A stretch of DNA of 64,000 nucleotides from NCBI RefSeq assembly GCF_900169785.1, contig NZ_FWER01000020.1, positions 1 through 64,000 of the forward strand, in the 5' to 3' direction. Positions 26,072 to 35,560 of the stretch are shown piece after piece. The position numbers and the translations under genes were made by a program. Source of the DNA: Rhizobium sullae. Lineage in GTDB: Bacteria > Pseudomonadota > Alphaproteobacteria > Rhizobiales > Rhizobiaceae. Every line of letters starts with the position of its first letter. The stretch's first letter is position 1. A model generated the notes under the pieces. The model was given only the letters and a program-made list of their open reading frames with translations. It searched no databases and was not told where the DNA came from.

Positions 26072-26325
26072 GAAGCTGGCCGCACGATCACATATGTTGA
26101 CGTTCCCCCGAAATGATGAAGGAGCAACTCGCCGCCTTCGGGATGCCATCTCATGTTATCTCGCACGTCGTGACGATGGCGCGGCTCCACCGGGACAACC
26201 GGTACGATCGGTTCAGTGAAGATGTCGAGGGGCTGACCGGTATACCTCCGATGAGCGTTCGGGAGTTCGTGCAGAAGAACACGCAAGCCTTCGCACCGGT
26301 CGCGCCTTCGAGCGCGGGAGAATGA
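26072..26325 (+). pseudogene. C-terminal remnant of an NmrA-like NAD(P)-binding protein
   Basis: The plus strand reads AGRTITYVDVPPK up to a stop at 26114-26116. Then, shifted by one base, MMKEQLAAFGMPSHVISHVV and RYDRFSEDVEGLTGIPPMSV continue to the end at 26325. Together these match the end of atypical SDR/NmrA proteins; loss of one base at CCGAAATG explains the break. The Rossmann N-terminus is absent. It abuts the TehA remnant on the opposite strand near 26070, marking a deletion junction. Confidence 0.6.
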
Positions 26326-26588
26326 GCATGGTTTTTGACCGAAACGGCGCTCGCAAAGCGGCGTAGGGAGGCGTTCCAGAGCGAACGGCATCGTGGTTGC
26401 GGGGGCGCGCAGCCACCGCCACCTAGGCCCGCGGGTTAGCGGCATCGACCGGGATAACATTTCTTAACATCACAAAACCCAAGTTAACGACGTCGTCTGG
26501 GACAGTGCGACCCGCGAGAGGCCGGCGCGTCGGGCTTTCACACTTGTACACGTAAAAACTCTCTATCGGATCCCTGGAGCCAATTCGA

Positions 26589-27455
26589 ATGTCATTGACC
26601 AAGTCCTTTTTAAGCCGTCCGCGGCGTGCTGCCATCGCTGCGGGGCTCGCAGTTGTTGCTTGCCCCCTAACCCAGGCACGCGCTGCCGACCCTTATGAGG
26701 GCGAAGAGGCCGCTATCCCCGCGACAGCGAACTTCGACAAGGGGCGGTTTGGCGGCATACGCCAGAAGCTTTCCGACTGGAACGTTATGGTCGGCGCCGG
26801 AGTCGCATATGCACCGAAATTCGAAGGATCGGACGAGTTCGAACTGGTCCCCATTCCTATGGTCTCCGCGACCTTCGGTGATCGCGTCACGATCGATCCG
26901 GGCGGGCTGGAAGTCGATGTGCTGAAGTCCAACGGATTTAGGTTGTCGGTGAAGGGCGGTTACGACTTGGCGGGCGGGCGCGATGAGGATGATTCCGATC
27001 ACCTGAAGGGTCTGGGTGACATCGACGCCGGCGCTGTCGTCGGAGCCCAGCTCGCGTATGAAATGGGACCACTGGAATTCTATGCTTCTGTCGACAAGAC
27101 AATTGGGGGCAGCGACGGTCAGGTCGGTCAGGTCGGAGCAAATGTCTCGCATCACTATGATCGTTTCATCCTTTCCGCAGGCGCTTCCGCGACATTTGCC
27201 GATGACAATCATATGGAGAGTTATTTTGGGGTAACCGCTGCGCAGTCTGCAAGATCGGGATTGCGGCAATATGAGGCAAGCGCGGGATTGAAGCGTTTCG
27301 ATATCGAGGCGTCGGTAACATACATGGCGACGGAGCACTGGGTTATCCGTGGCCAGGCAGGTGTCGGTTTTCTGACCGGCGACGCGAAGGGCAGCCCGAT
27401 CGTTCAGAACGACGTACAACCATCTGCGATGCTGATCGTCGGTTACAAATTCTAG
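26589..27455 (+). CDS. MipA/OmpV-family outer-membrane protein
   Basis: This 288-aa protein has a signal peptide (residues 1-32, ending QARAA) and the MipA/OmpV pattern: WNVMVGAGVAYAPKFEGSDE, FELVPIPMVSATF, repeated amphipathic strands, and a C-terminal YKF ending in Phe as outer-membrane beta-barrels do. MipA was described as a scaffold for murein enzymes and OmpV as an outer-membrane protein; in many bacteria these genes accompany two-component systems or efflux genes. Here it precedes a nodT remnant and an RND pump. Confidence 0.88.
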   Translation: MSLTKSFLSRPRRAAIAAGLAVVACPLTQARAADPYEGEEAAIPATANFDKGRFGGIRQKLSDWNVMVGAGVAYAPKFEGSDEFELVPIPMVSATFGDRVTIDPGGLEVDVLKSNGFRLSVKGGYDLAGGRDEDDSDHLKGLGDIDAGAVVGAQLAYEMGPLEFYASVDKTIGGSDGQVGQVGANVSHHYDRFILSAGASATFADDNHMESYFGVTAAQSARSGLRQYEASAGLKRFDIEASVTYMATEHWVIRGQAGVGFLTGDAKGSPIVQNDVQPSAMLIVGYKF

Positions 27456-27458
27456 GGC

Positions 27459-27840
27459 TTGGTCCTTCGCCTCGCGCTCTTCAACGGCGGCACACGACGC
27501 GCAGCAGTGCGAAACGCAGCGTCAACCTACGATGTGGCGGTAGCCGCCTACGAACCAGGCGTGCTCGATGCGGTCGAGACCGTGCTCGTGCGGATCGACA
27601 GCACGCGACGGCGCATCGGCGACGCTACGGTCGCGGTGCACAACTACCGCGCCTATTTCAACGCCGTCGATCCGAACTGGAAGGCGGGGCGCGAGCCTCC
27701 TCGACCGCGAGTACGCCCGGCGTTCGGCGCAGGAATCCGTCGCGACTCCCTGCGCTACTGGATCGCCCTCTGCAAAGCACTCGGTGGCGGCTGGAGCGCG
27801 AGCGCGCCGCCACTCCTGGAATTCTCCAGAAAAAACCAAA
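27459..27840 (+). pseudogene. C-terminal remnant of a NodT/TolC-type outer-membrane efflux lipoprotein
   Basis: The frame starts abruptly with LALFNGGTRRAAVRNAASTY, which resembles the FDGG(R) turn in NodT/OprM proteins. It continues through VLDAVETVLVRIDSTRRRI, shifts frame at SLLDREYARRSAQESVA and returns with ALCKALGGGW, the characteristic C-terminal ending of NodT-family channels. It lies directly upstream of the adaptor and pump genes, where an outer-membrane channel gene would be expected. The pump probably now relies on a channel encoded elsewhere. Confidence 0.65.
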
Positions 27841-27855
27841 AGGAAACCAGCTCTG

Positions 27856-28956
27856 ATGCGAGCGAAGCCCCTTCTTATTGCTCTTTTCTTAAGCGTGAAC
27901 CTTGTTTCCGCGTTAGAGCCTGTGCTCGCGCAACAGAACGAGGCAGCAGCGCTTACCGTCGCCGTGGCAAGGCCTGCAGAACGCCGATGGCCCGAGACGG
28001 TACCGACCAGCGGCTGGCTGAAGCCCTGGCACGAAGCGGTCGTCGCCGCGGAAATCGGCGGCCTTCGTGTGACCGATGTCCTTGTCGATGTCGGATCGGT
28101 TGTCTCGAAGGGGCAGGCCCTCGTCCGGCTTGCCGACGAGGCTGTACGCGCAGAACTGCGTAAGGAGGGGGCCGCGCTGGCAAGTGCCAGGGCAGACCTC
28201 GCCAAGGCCAGGGCGAATGCCGGCCGGGCACGCAAGATGCAGGGAAGCGGCGCTCTTTCGGACGAGAAGATCAACGAATACCTGATCGCCGAGCAGACGG
28301 CGATCGCGGGTGTCGAATCCGCCGAAGCCTTGCTGGAAAGCCAGAAGATCAAGCTTGCCCAGACGACTGTCCTGGCCGCCGACGACGGGCTGATCACATC
28401 CCGCTCGGCCCAGCTCGGCGCCGTGGTCTCCTCCGGCACGGAGTTGTTCCGCCTCATTCGCGAGCAGCGCGTCGAATGGCAGGCGGAAGTGTCTGCACGC
28501 TATTTGCCTCGCATCAAGGAAGGCTTGACCGCCACGATCGTAGGTCCTGGTGACCGACGCGTCAAAGGAATCGTTCGGCTTGTCGGACCAACGGTCAGCA
28601 CCGATACCGGACGGGCGCTCGCCTATGTGGCGCTGCCGGCGGAGGCGCACCCGCCCATCGGCATTTACGTCACCGGCCAGATCGAGCTTGAGACCACGGC
28701 GGCGCTCACCGTACCCGAGACGGCGCTCGTCCTGCGTGACGGCATCGCTTACGTCTTCACCGTGGATGCAGACAAGCGCGCGTCACGCGTTCGTGTGGAA
28801 ACCGGCCGCCGCAATGGCAGCGAAGTGGAAATCCTCTCGGGCCTCGACCGCTCGACCGAGGTCGTGATGACGGGCAGCGCTTTCCTTTCGGACAAGGCCT
28901 TCGTCCGGGTGACGGGAGACGCGCTCGTCGAGCTAGAAGAGGGAGAATCGCGATGA
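27856..28956 (+). CDS. RND efflux membrane-fusion protein
   Basis: This 366-aa adaptor starts at ATG 27856 (MRAKPLLIALFLSVNLVSAL) after AAAAGGAAA; the open frame back to 27568 is nodT-remnant sequence. It has a signal peptide (~1-26), lipoyl halves GGLRVTDVLVDVGSVVSKGQ and ADDGLITSRSAQLGAVVSSG, an Ala-rich helical hairpin and a C-terminal barrel with VETGRRNGSEVEILSGL. It pairs with the pump gene through an ATGA overlap at 28953-28956. Confidence 0.92.
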   Translation: MRAKPLLIALFLSVNLVSALEPVLAQQNEAAALTVAVARPAERRWPETVPTSGWLKPWHEAVVAAEIGGLRVTDVLVDVGSVVSKGQALVRLADEAVRAELRKEGAALASARADLAKARANAGRARKMQGSGALSDEKINEYLIAEQTAIAGVESAEALLESQKIKLAQTTVLAADDGLITSRSAQLGAVVSSGTELFRLIREQRVEWQAEVSARYLPRIKEGLTATIVGPGDRRVKGIVRLVGPTVSTDTGRALAYVALPAEAHPPIGIYVTGQIELETTAALTVPETALVLRDGIAYVFTVDADKRASRVRVETGRRNGSEVEILSGLDRSTEVVMTGSAFLSDKAFVRVTGDALVELEEGESR

Positions 28957-31900
28957 ACTTTTCCGCCTGGTCAATCCGCAATCCGGTTCCTGCCATACTC
29001 CTGTTCATCCTGCTTACTGTCGGCGGCCTCATCGCCTTCAACCGGCTCGCGGTGCAGAATTTTCCCGACATGGACCTGCCGACCATTCAGGTCAGCGCCA
29101 CGCTCGAAGGTGCCGCGCCGGCCCAGCTCGAAACAGAAGTCGCGCGCAAGATCGAAGATAGGCTCGCCTCGCTGGGCCTTCTCGACCACATCACGACGAC
29201 GGTCACGGACGGGTCGGTCTCCATCAATGTCTCGTTCCAGCTGGGAAAGAACAGCGAGGAAGCGTTGAACGAAGTGCGCAATGCCGTCGACAGCGCGAGC
29301 GGAGACCTCCCTTCCAAGATGCAGACGCCAGGCGTAACGAAGGTGACGGTGCAGGGCTCCACCCTCCTCACCTATGCGGTGCGCTCCGCCCGACTCAACG
29401 AGACGGAACTCTCGTGGTTCGTCGACAACGACATGACGAAGGCCCTGCTCGCCGTATCCGGCGTCGGCGAGGTCAGCCGGATCGGCGGCATCGAGCGTGA
29501 AGTGCATATCGACCTCAACCCGCAGCTCATGAGCGCGCTCGGTCTCAGCGCCGCGACCGTTTCCTCTCAGCTCAAATCCGTGCAGTCAGACGCCTCGGGC
29601 GGTCGAGCCGAGATCGGCGGCGGCAAGCAGGCGATTCGCACGCTCGGCGCGGTTTCCTCGATAGAGGAACTGAAGGCGCTCGAAATCCCGCTTCCGAGCG
29701 GCGAGCTGGTGCGGCTGGACGAGATCGGCACAGTAACGGACAGCTTTGCCGACAGGTCGTCGATCGCCTATCTCGATGGCGAACCCGTGATCGCTGTCGA
29801 GGTAAAACGATCCAACGGCTTTTCTGATACCGGCGTCGCGGCCGCCATCGAAGCGGCCATGCAGGACTTTGCCGCGGCCAACCCCGATGTCGAGATCGTC
29901 CAGGCCTACAGCACGGTCGGGCCGATTATCGAAAACTACGACGGCTCCATGCACATGCTCTATGAGGGTGCACTCCTGGCGGTCGTGGTGGTTTGGCTCT
30001 TCCTGCGCGACTGGCGGGCGACCTTGCTTTCGGCGGTGGCGCTGCCGCTCTCGGTCATCCCGACTTTTCTCGTGATGTATCTGGCGGATTTCAGCCTCAA
30101 TATGGTGACGCTGCTTGCGCTTTCCCTCGTGGTCGGCATCCTCATCGACGATGCGATCGTCGAGATCGAGAACATCGCGCGCCACCTGCAAATGGGGAAA
30201 CCGCCGAAGGAGGCTGCGCTGGAGGCAGCCGATGAAATCGGCCTTGCCGTCATCGCAACGACCTTGACGCTCGTCGCGGTCTTTCTGCCGACCGCCTTCA
30301 TGAGCGGTATTCCCGGCCTGATCTTCCGTCAGTTCGGCTTGACGGCAGCCGTGGCGGTTCTCGCCTCACTGGTCGTCGCGCGCCTGCTGACGCCGATGAT
30401 GGCCGCCCACATGATGAAGTCGCATCCCATCGAGGTAAGGGACGGCCATATCATGCGCGCCTACATGGCCTTCGTCAAAACCTGCCTGCGCTATCGTGAA
30501 CTGACCATCCTCGGCGTCTGCATATTCCTCGGGCTCTCGCTCTCGACGATTACCATGCTCAGCTCCGGTTTCCTGCCGCCTTCGGACGATTCGCAGACGC
30601 AGGTCACTCTGACGCTGCAGCCCGGCAGCTCGATCGAACAAACGGACGCGATGACGCGGCGGGCGGCAGATATCGTTTCCCGCCTGCCGGACGTCACGCG
30701 CGTGTTCTCCGCCGTCGGAAGCGCCTCGTCGGATGACCTGACCCATTCCGCCACAACCATGGATACGGCGACCACCTCGCTCGTCGTCGACCTGAAGAAG
30801 ATCGGCGAACGCAGCCGCAAGCAGGCCGAGATCGAGAACGACATCCGACAGGCGCTCGCCATTCTCCCGGGTGTCAGGATCGAGGTGGGCACTGGCGGCA
30901 GCGGTACGACACTGGAAGTCACGCTCGCCAGCGACGATTCCGATGCGCTCGACCAGGCGGCGGGCGCACTCGAAGAACAGCTGCGCAGCCTTCAGGGCAT
31001 CGGCGCGGTGACCTCCAGCGCCTCCCTGCAGGCCCCGGAAGTCCAGATCGTCCCGGACCTCGACAGCGTCGCGGCCCTCGGTGTCACGGCAGAAGCGATT
31101 TCCGAGGCGGTTCGCGTGGCCACGAGCGGAGACTATTCCTCCTCGCTCGCCAAGCTCAACCTGCCGCAGCGCCAGCTTCCCATCCGCGTCCGGCTCGATC
31201 CCGGCGACCGGACGACGCTCGACGACATCGCAAATCTCCGCGTTGCCGGCGCCAGGGGTAGCGTCGATCTCGGCTCGGTGGCCGAGATCCGTATCGGCGG
31301 CAGCCCGTCGGAGATCAGCCGCATCGACCGTTCGCGAAACGTCACGCTGACGGTCGAGCTCAACGGCCGCATCCTTGGCGAGGTCTATAGCGAGGTGCGG
31401 GCGCTGCCTGCCCTCCAGAGACTTCCCGACGGCGTCAAGCTCGTCGAGCAGGGCGAACTGGAGCGCAGCTCCGAGCTTTTCAACAATTTCGCCATCGCCA
31501 TGGCGATCGGCGTCTTCTGCATCTACGCCGTTATGGTTCTACTCTTCCACGACTTCCTCCAGCCGCTGACGATCCTCATGGCGCTTCCGCTTTCGCTTGG
31601 CGGCGCGCTGCTGCCGCTGGTGCTGACCGGCATCAGCTTCTCCATGCCCGTGCTGATCGGCCTGCTCATGCTGATGGGCGTGGTGACGAAGAATTCGATC
31701 CTGCTGGTCGAATACGCGATCATGTCGCGTCGCGCCGGCCTCTCGCGGTTCGACGCCCTGGTCGACGCCTGCCACAAGCGCGCCCGCCCGATCGTCATGA
31801 CGACGATCGCCATGGGGGGCGGCATGCTTCCAGTGGCTTTGAGCCTCAGCGGCGGCGATGCAAGCTTCCGTCAACCGATGGCAATCGTCGTCATCGGCGG

Positions 31901-32030
31901 CCTGATGACTTCCACCGTCCTCAGCCTCGTCGTTATCCCCGTCATATTCACCTTCGTTGACGACTTCCTGCTGCTTTTAAAGCGGATGTTCCGTCTTGAA
32001 CCGGTTGTCCCCTCGCAAAGGAGCACGTAA
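28953..32030 (+). CDS. RND efflux transporter, inner-membrane permease (second system)
   Basis: This 1025-aa RND protein begins MNFSAWSIRNPVPAILLFIL and carries the TM4 motif LVVGILIDDAIVEIEN with D399 and D400. The later half contains VVTKNSILLVEYAI and the KRARPIVMTTIAMGGGMLPV region typical of the HAE/AcrB superfamily. It overlaps the adaptor gene by 4 bp and shares one base with the following small exported-protein gene (TAATG at 32028-32032). The substrate is unknown. A two-component system lies 0.9 kb downstream and could control it. Confidence 0.93.
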   Translation: MNFSAWSIRNPVPAILLFILLTVGGLIAFNRLAVQNFPDMDLPTIQVSATLEGAAPAQLETEVARKIEDRLASLGLLDHITTTVTDGSVSINVSFQLGKNSEEALNEVRNAVDSASGDLPSKMQTPGVTKVTVQGSTLLTYAVRSARLNETELSWFVDNDMTKALLAVSGVGEVSRIGGIEREVHIDLNPQLMSALGLSAATVSSQLKSVQSDASGGRAEIGGGKQAIRTLGAVSSIEELKALEIPLPSGELVRLDEIGTVTDSFADRSSIAYLDGEPVIAVEVKRSNGFSDTGVAAAIEAAMQDFAAANPDVEIVQAYSTVGPIIENYDGSMHMLYEGALLAVVVVWLFLRDWRATLLSAVALPLSVIPTFLVMYLADFSLNMVTLLALSLVVGILIDDAIVEIENIARHLQMGKPPKEAALEAADEIGLAVIATTLTLVAVFLPTAFMSGIPGLIFRQFGLTAAVAVLASLVVARLLTPMMAAHMMKSHPIEVRDGHIMRAYMAFVKTCLRYRELTILGVCIFLGLSLSTITMLSSGFLPPSDDSQTQVTLTLQPGSSIEQTDAMTRRAADIVSRLPDVTRVFSAVGSASSDDLTHSATTMDTATTSLVVDLKKIGERSRKQAEIENDIRQALAILPGVRIEVGTGGSGTTLEVTLASDDSDALDQAAGALEEQLRSLQGIGAVTSSASLQAPEVQIVPDLDSVAALGVTAEAISEAVRVATSGDYSSSLAKLNLPQRQLPIRVRLDPGDRTTLDDIANLRVAGARGSVDLGSVAEIRIGGSPSEISRIDRSRNVTLTVELNGRILGEVYSEVRALPALQRLPDGVKLVEQGELERSSELFNNFAIAMAIGVFCIYAVMVLLFHDFLQPLTILMALPLSLGGALLPLVLTGISFSMPVLIGLLMLMGVVTKNSILLVEYAIMSRRAGLSRFDALVDACHKRARPIVMTTIAMGGGMLPVALSLSGGDASFRQPMAIVVIGGLMTSTVLSLVVIPVIFTFVDDFLLLLKRMFRLEPVVPSQRST

Positions 32031-32404
32031 TGTCCTCAGTACGCTTGCCTAACCACCGCTCTCCTTACCGATTTTCCATAGCGCTGATCGTTATCGCGGT
32101 GGTTTTTTCCAATGAACCCGTCCAAGCCGAAGAAAATCTCGCTGGCGTCATAGCCGACGGCAAACCCTGGGAGATGTACATCGTCAAACGAAGGGTTTCG
32201 AACATACTTGTGTTTCGCCCAGATGGCGGCGGAACAATCAGCGACAGCGCGGTGAGCATAAACCCGATGTGGAGGGCTGTTCCGGAGGGGATTTGCATAA
32301 GGCCACAGCCTGGAGGGGACGAAAGATGCCTTCAATTAACGCGAACCAAAACCGGCATTGCGGCTTCTCAGAACGGCAGGACCGTCTGGGTGTTGAAGCG
32401 GTAA
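32030..32404 (+). CDS. Small exported protein of unknown function, coupled to the RND pump
   Basis: This 124-aa protein is not recognised. Its ATG overlaps the pump's TAA by one base, so it is probably translated from the same message. Residues ~13-33 form a signal peptide (FSIALIVIAVVFSNEPVQAE). The mature part has KPWEMYIVKRRVSNILVFRP, DGGGTISDSAV and a pair of cysteines in EGICIRPQPGGDERCLQL that may form a disulfide. It could be a periplasmic accessory or sensor for the pump; this is inference from position only. Confidence 0.7.
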   Translation: MSSVRLPNHRSPYRFSIALIVIAVVFSNEPVQAEENLAGVIADGKPWEMYIVKRRVSNILVFRPDGGGTISDSAVSINPMWRAVPEGICIRPQPGGDERCLQLTRTKTGIAASQNGRTVWVLKR

Positions 32405-32885
32405 ATTTTAGATTTTGCGGTTAAGATGGAACAGCCCATGTCACAGTTGGTAGTCGCCACCCTATCAAACCGTGGGGCGAATGGCTGAAGTGTGCCGACA
32501 GGATCCCCGTCTTGCTTTGGCAGAACTGCCATCCACAGCGATGAACCGCTCCAGCATCAGTACGATCAACCGGACCGTATTCGTGAGCGAGTAGCCGCTC
32601 TCCATGACTATCGGTGAATAGGTTTGCTACGCGGGCGGCTTCAACTTTGGAAAGGCGCCTTCCATTTTGCGCAACTACGCATGTGCCAACGCACTTCGGA
32701 AATGATGGACGCGCAGCGTCGGCGTCTTTGCCGACGCACTGATCACATTAGGCAATGGCTTGTTCTCCAACCGCTGAGCGCAGTTCCGATGAGCTTTCGC
32801 GAAGCACATTCGCGGCAGATGTGGACGGGTAAACGCCGGTTTAAACGCAGCGGGTGTTTGTTCGAAGGAGTCTGTGGTGGAACCG
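32405..32885. other. Intergenic region with no recognisable gene
   Basis: About 480 bp between the small exported protein and the two-component genes. A 106-codon frame at 32624-32944 has poor coding character and no homology I recognise. A promoter for the two-component operon is expected near the end of the region. Confidence 0.45.
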
Positions 32886-32915
32886 CAGCAACAAAATTAA
32901 ACACAATTGTTGCTG
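32886..32915. promoter_or_regulatory. Perfect 9-bp inverted repeat upstream of the two-component operon
   Basis: CAGCAACAA (32886-32894) and TTGTTGCTG (32907-32915) enclose a 12-bp A/T-rich spacer, 48 bp before the response-regulator start. The spacing and A/T-rich centre suit a dimeric regulator site more than a terminator. The binding factor is unknown; autoregulation is a possibility. Confidence 0.5.
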
Positions 32916-32963
32916 ACAACCATACTGTGAAACGGGCTAACTAATAATCGGATCCCGACACAA

Positions 32964-33719
32964 ATGGTCAAGCCTATGAATAACATCGTGTACAACGTTC
33001 CTACTCAAGCTTCATCCCGAATCCTCGTCGTCGAGGACGATCGGGATATCGCGAGCATGCTGATCGACCTGATGACGGAGGCAGGTTACGCCGCCGAGGC
33101 AGTCGGATCGGCGATTGAAATGGACCGCGTATTAAAAAAGAAGGACTTCCACCTTATCGTCCTGGATGGAATGCTGCCAGGTGAGGACGGTTTCAGCATA
33201 TGCAGGAGAATCAGGTCGTTTGATACAATACCCATCCTCATGCTAACCGCGCGAACGAAAGAGATCGACAGGGTCGTCGGATTGGAATTGGGTGCCGACG
33301 ACTATGTCACAAAACCGTTTAAATCCAGGGAACTTTTGGCGAGAATAAAGGCACTTCTGCGCCGATCGTCGTATTCAGTACAAGTCAAGCCAAAGCAGGA
33401 ACCGATGACGTTTGCGGGCTGGCGGATTGATCCGGTCACCCGAGAATTGACTGACCGTGACGGTTTTCATGTGTCGCTCACGACGGCGGAGTTTGATGTG
33501 CTGCTGGTGTTTTGCCAGAATCCTCGAAAGGTAATGAACCGCCAGGAAATACTTGCCCTCACCCACGCAGGCTCTGCGGGACCTGTTGAACGCAGCATTG
33601 ATGTACACGTCAGTCGTGTCCGGCAGAAAATCGAACCGAATTACAAGGATCCGACATTCATCAAAACTGTGCGCCTGGGCGGGTATATCTTCACTCCGGA
33701 GGTTGCGATAGCACCATGA
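32964..33719 (+). CDS. OmpR-family response regulator
   Basis: This 251-aa protein has a receiver domain with acidic pocket VVEDD (22-26), phospho-acceptor Asp68 in LIVLDGMLPGEDG, and Lys117 in YVTKPFK, followed by an OmpR-type winged helix (FAGWRIDPVTRELTDRDGF to FIKTVRLGGYIFTPE). ATG 32964 was chosen; ATG 32976 is a possible alternative. It overlaps the sensor kinase gene by 4 bp. By position it may control the upstream RND pump or MipA-like protein. Confidence 0.92.
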   Translation: MVKPMNNIVYNVPTQASSRILVVEDDRDIASMLIDLMTEAGYAAEAVGSAIEMDRVLKKKDFHLIVLDGMLPGEDGFSICRRIRSFDTIPILMLTARTKEIDRVVGLELGADDYVTKPFKSRELLARIKALLRRSSYSVQVKPKQEPMTFAGWRIDPVTRELTDRDGFHVSLTTAEFDVLLVFCQNPRKVMNRQEILALTHAGSAGPVERSIDVHVSRVRQKIEPNYKDPTFIKTVRLGGYIFTPEVAIAP

Positions 33720-35089
33720 TTGATCGCTTCCGCAAGGCGTCCATACGAACACAATTCATGGTGTTCGCATCTATTCCTGTTCCGTTGATGGTTATCTGTA
33801 TTATTGCGATTCTACCTGAGCCGTTCATTTTCCAAAATGAAAAAATGCTTATGGTCAAAGGTGCTCAAATCGAGCTGCTCGTGAATCAAGTCAGGGGCGC
33901 CAGAAATGACGCCGAAGTCGAGAATCTGGTGAGGGCAAGCGCCTCCAGCGGTCTCGAATTGAAGATTCTGCCATGGAGCGATGTCAGTAGCGAAGGGGCG
34001 CGTCAAACGGATGACCATCTCATCTCGGATGAGCTTCAGGACGTCCTGCCTGCCGATTTTGAAGCGGTAGTTCTTGAAAACACTTCGGATGGCGAGGGAC
34101 ACAGTACACTTGCGGTGCGCCTTGACGCGCTGCGTGCTCTCGTCATCGGGTTCACCGGTGCCGATGTTTCCCCCTCATCCTTCAGCGCAGTCGTCGAGTT
34201 CATCGCCAAAGCCAACATCCTGATGCTGCCGATGCTGCTCCTGGTGCTCTACATAAGTCGCATGATCACGTCGCCTCTCGTTCGCTTTGCCGACGCGGCA
34301 AAGAGACTGCGCCTCGACGGCAACGAAGGAGAACAGTTCACCGCCGAAGGCGCCAAGGAACTTCGCACGCTTGCGATGGCGCTCAACAACATGCGTCGCC
34401 GTATTCGTAAAATGGTCGATGATCGCACACGGATGCTGACGGCTGTGAGCCACGATCTAAGGACGCCCCTGACACGACTGCGAATGCGCGTGGAGCGCTC
34501 GAAGGACCCCACGTCAAGGGAAGCGATGCTGGCGGATATTGACAACCTTACCACTATGATTGAGGAAAGCCTTCAGTATTTAAGTAGCACTGCTACAGTC
34601 GAACCGCTTCGAAAAGTTGATATTTCAAGCCTTCTGCGGACCATCGCGTCGGAATTTTGTGATCTCGGGCATAACGTAATTTACCGCGGACCTGAGCGGT
34701 TTGGATATTTGTGTCAACAAAAGGCTCTCATACGCGCTATCACCAATATCGCGGAGAACGCGGTAAGGTTCGGCACGAAGGTAGCTGTCGAATTGCGTAA
34801 TAGTCCGCAAGGTGGAGCGGTCATCATTGTGAGCGACAACGGCCCCGGCCTTGAAGAAGGGCTCCACGGCAAAGTCCTGGAGCCCTTCTTCAAGGTTGAC
34901 GAGGCCCGGTCACTAAATTCCAACAGCGGTTTTGGACTGGGGCTTTCGATTGCGGATGAAATCGTAAAAGGTCACGGTGGCTCGCTGTTACTTGAGGATT
35001 TATTGCCGCATGGTCTGCGAGTGACGATACAATTGCCGCCGGCTCAGGTTGTTCAACACCAAAGCAGCATGGCGTCGGCTGCCAAATGA
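33716..35089 (+). CDS. Sensor histidine kinase
   Basis: This 457-aa kinase has an N-terminal TM helix (~14-34), a periplasmic region of ~130 residues, a second TM helix (~163-181) and a HAMP segment (RMITSPLVRFADAAKRLRLD). A HisKA box follows with phospho-His246 in TAVSHDLRTPLTRL, then an HATPase domain (N box ITNIAENAVRFG, G1 VSDNGPGLEEG, G2 NSGFGLGLSIADEIVKGHGG). It is coupled to the response regulator by an ATGA overlap. Its signal is unknown. Confidence 0.92.
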   Translation: MIDRFRKASIRTQFMVFASIPVPLMVICIIAILPEPFIFQNEKMLMVKGAQIELLVNQVRGARNDAEVENLVRASASSGLELKILPWSDVSSEGARQTDDHLISDELQDVLPADFEAVVLENTSDGEGHSTLAVRLDALRALVIGFTGADVSPSSFSAVVEFIAKANILMLPMLLLVLYISRMITSPLVRFADAAKRLRLDGNEGEQFTAEGAKELRTLAMALNNMRRRIRKMVDDRTRMLTAVSHDLRTPLTRLRMRVERSKDPTSREAMLADIDNLTTMIEESLQYLSSTATVEPLRKVDISSLLRTIASEFCDLGHNVIYRGPERFGYLCQQKALIRAITNIAENAVRFGTKVAVELRNSPQGGAVIIVSDNGPGLEEGLHGKVLEPFFKVDEARSLNSNSGFGLGLSIADEIVKGHGGSLLLEDLLPHGLRVTIQLPPAQVVQHQSSMASAAK

Positions 35090-35129
35090 GAAGCACTCGA
35101 TCGAAAGGCTTTCGCCAAGGAGAGGTAGT

Positions 35130-35392
35130 CGACCCTATGAGCGGTTCGATCGCAAAATTCCTCCCACATCCATTGGGCCAGATCACATAGACGCCAGTGT
35201 ACCGACACCATCGAGATAGGGCGTTAGGCCGGGCTTAAAGGCTTGCGCTAAGGCCGTGCGCTGAGCGGCGTTCAACAGCGACGGCTTGCCTGGCATCTTT
35301 TGCTTGTCGGGCCAGAAGACGCAGCCTGTCCCCATCAAAGTTTTCCGGTAAGAAACCGCTGAACCCCATCGCAAACCTCCTGTTTGCGTCAT
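35130..35392 (-). mobile_element. IS630-family transposase remnant (N-terminal HTH part)
   Basis: The minus strand gives MPGKPSLLNAAQRTALAQAF and TPYLDGV, then after a one-base shift VHWRLCDLAQWMWEEF, matching the N-terminal HTH region of IS630-type transposases. The DDE catalytic part is absent and no terminal repeats were found. It lies just after the histidine-kinase gene. Confidence 0.6.
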
Positions 35393-35560
35393 CGATTCAT
35401 ATTGGTCGCCTTTTGGGAATCTGGAGCGTCAACATCAAAGAGGTTTCGTATTGGTCATTCCCTTTGGTCACCGCAGCATAACTTAACATGTCTTAAAACA
35501 CAGAAACACGTCTTCCGCCTATCTGGGTAAGCGAAACTTCAGCCCTCAGGAGCGAGCCAT

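Noticed and set aside
32624..32944. 106-codon frame before the two-component operon
   Set aside because: No ribosome site, no domain, and it covers the inverted repeat and probable promoter.
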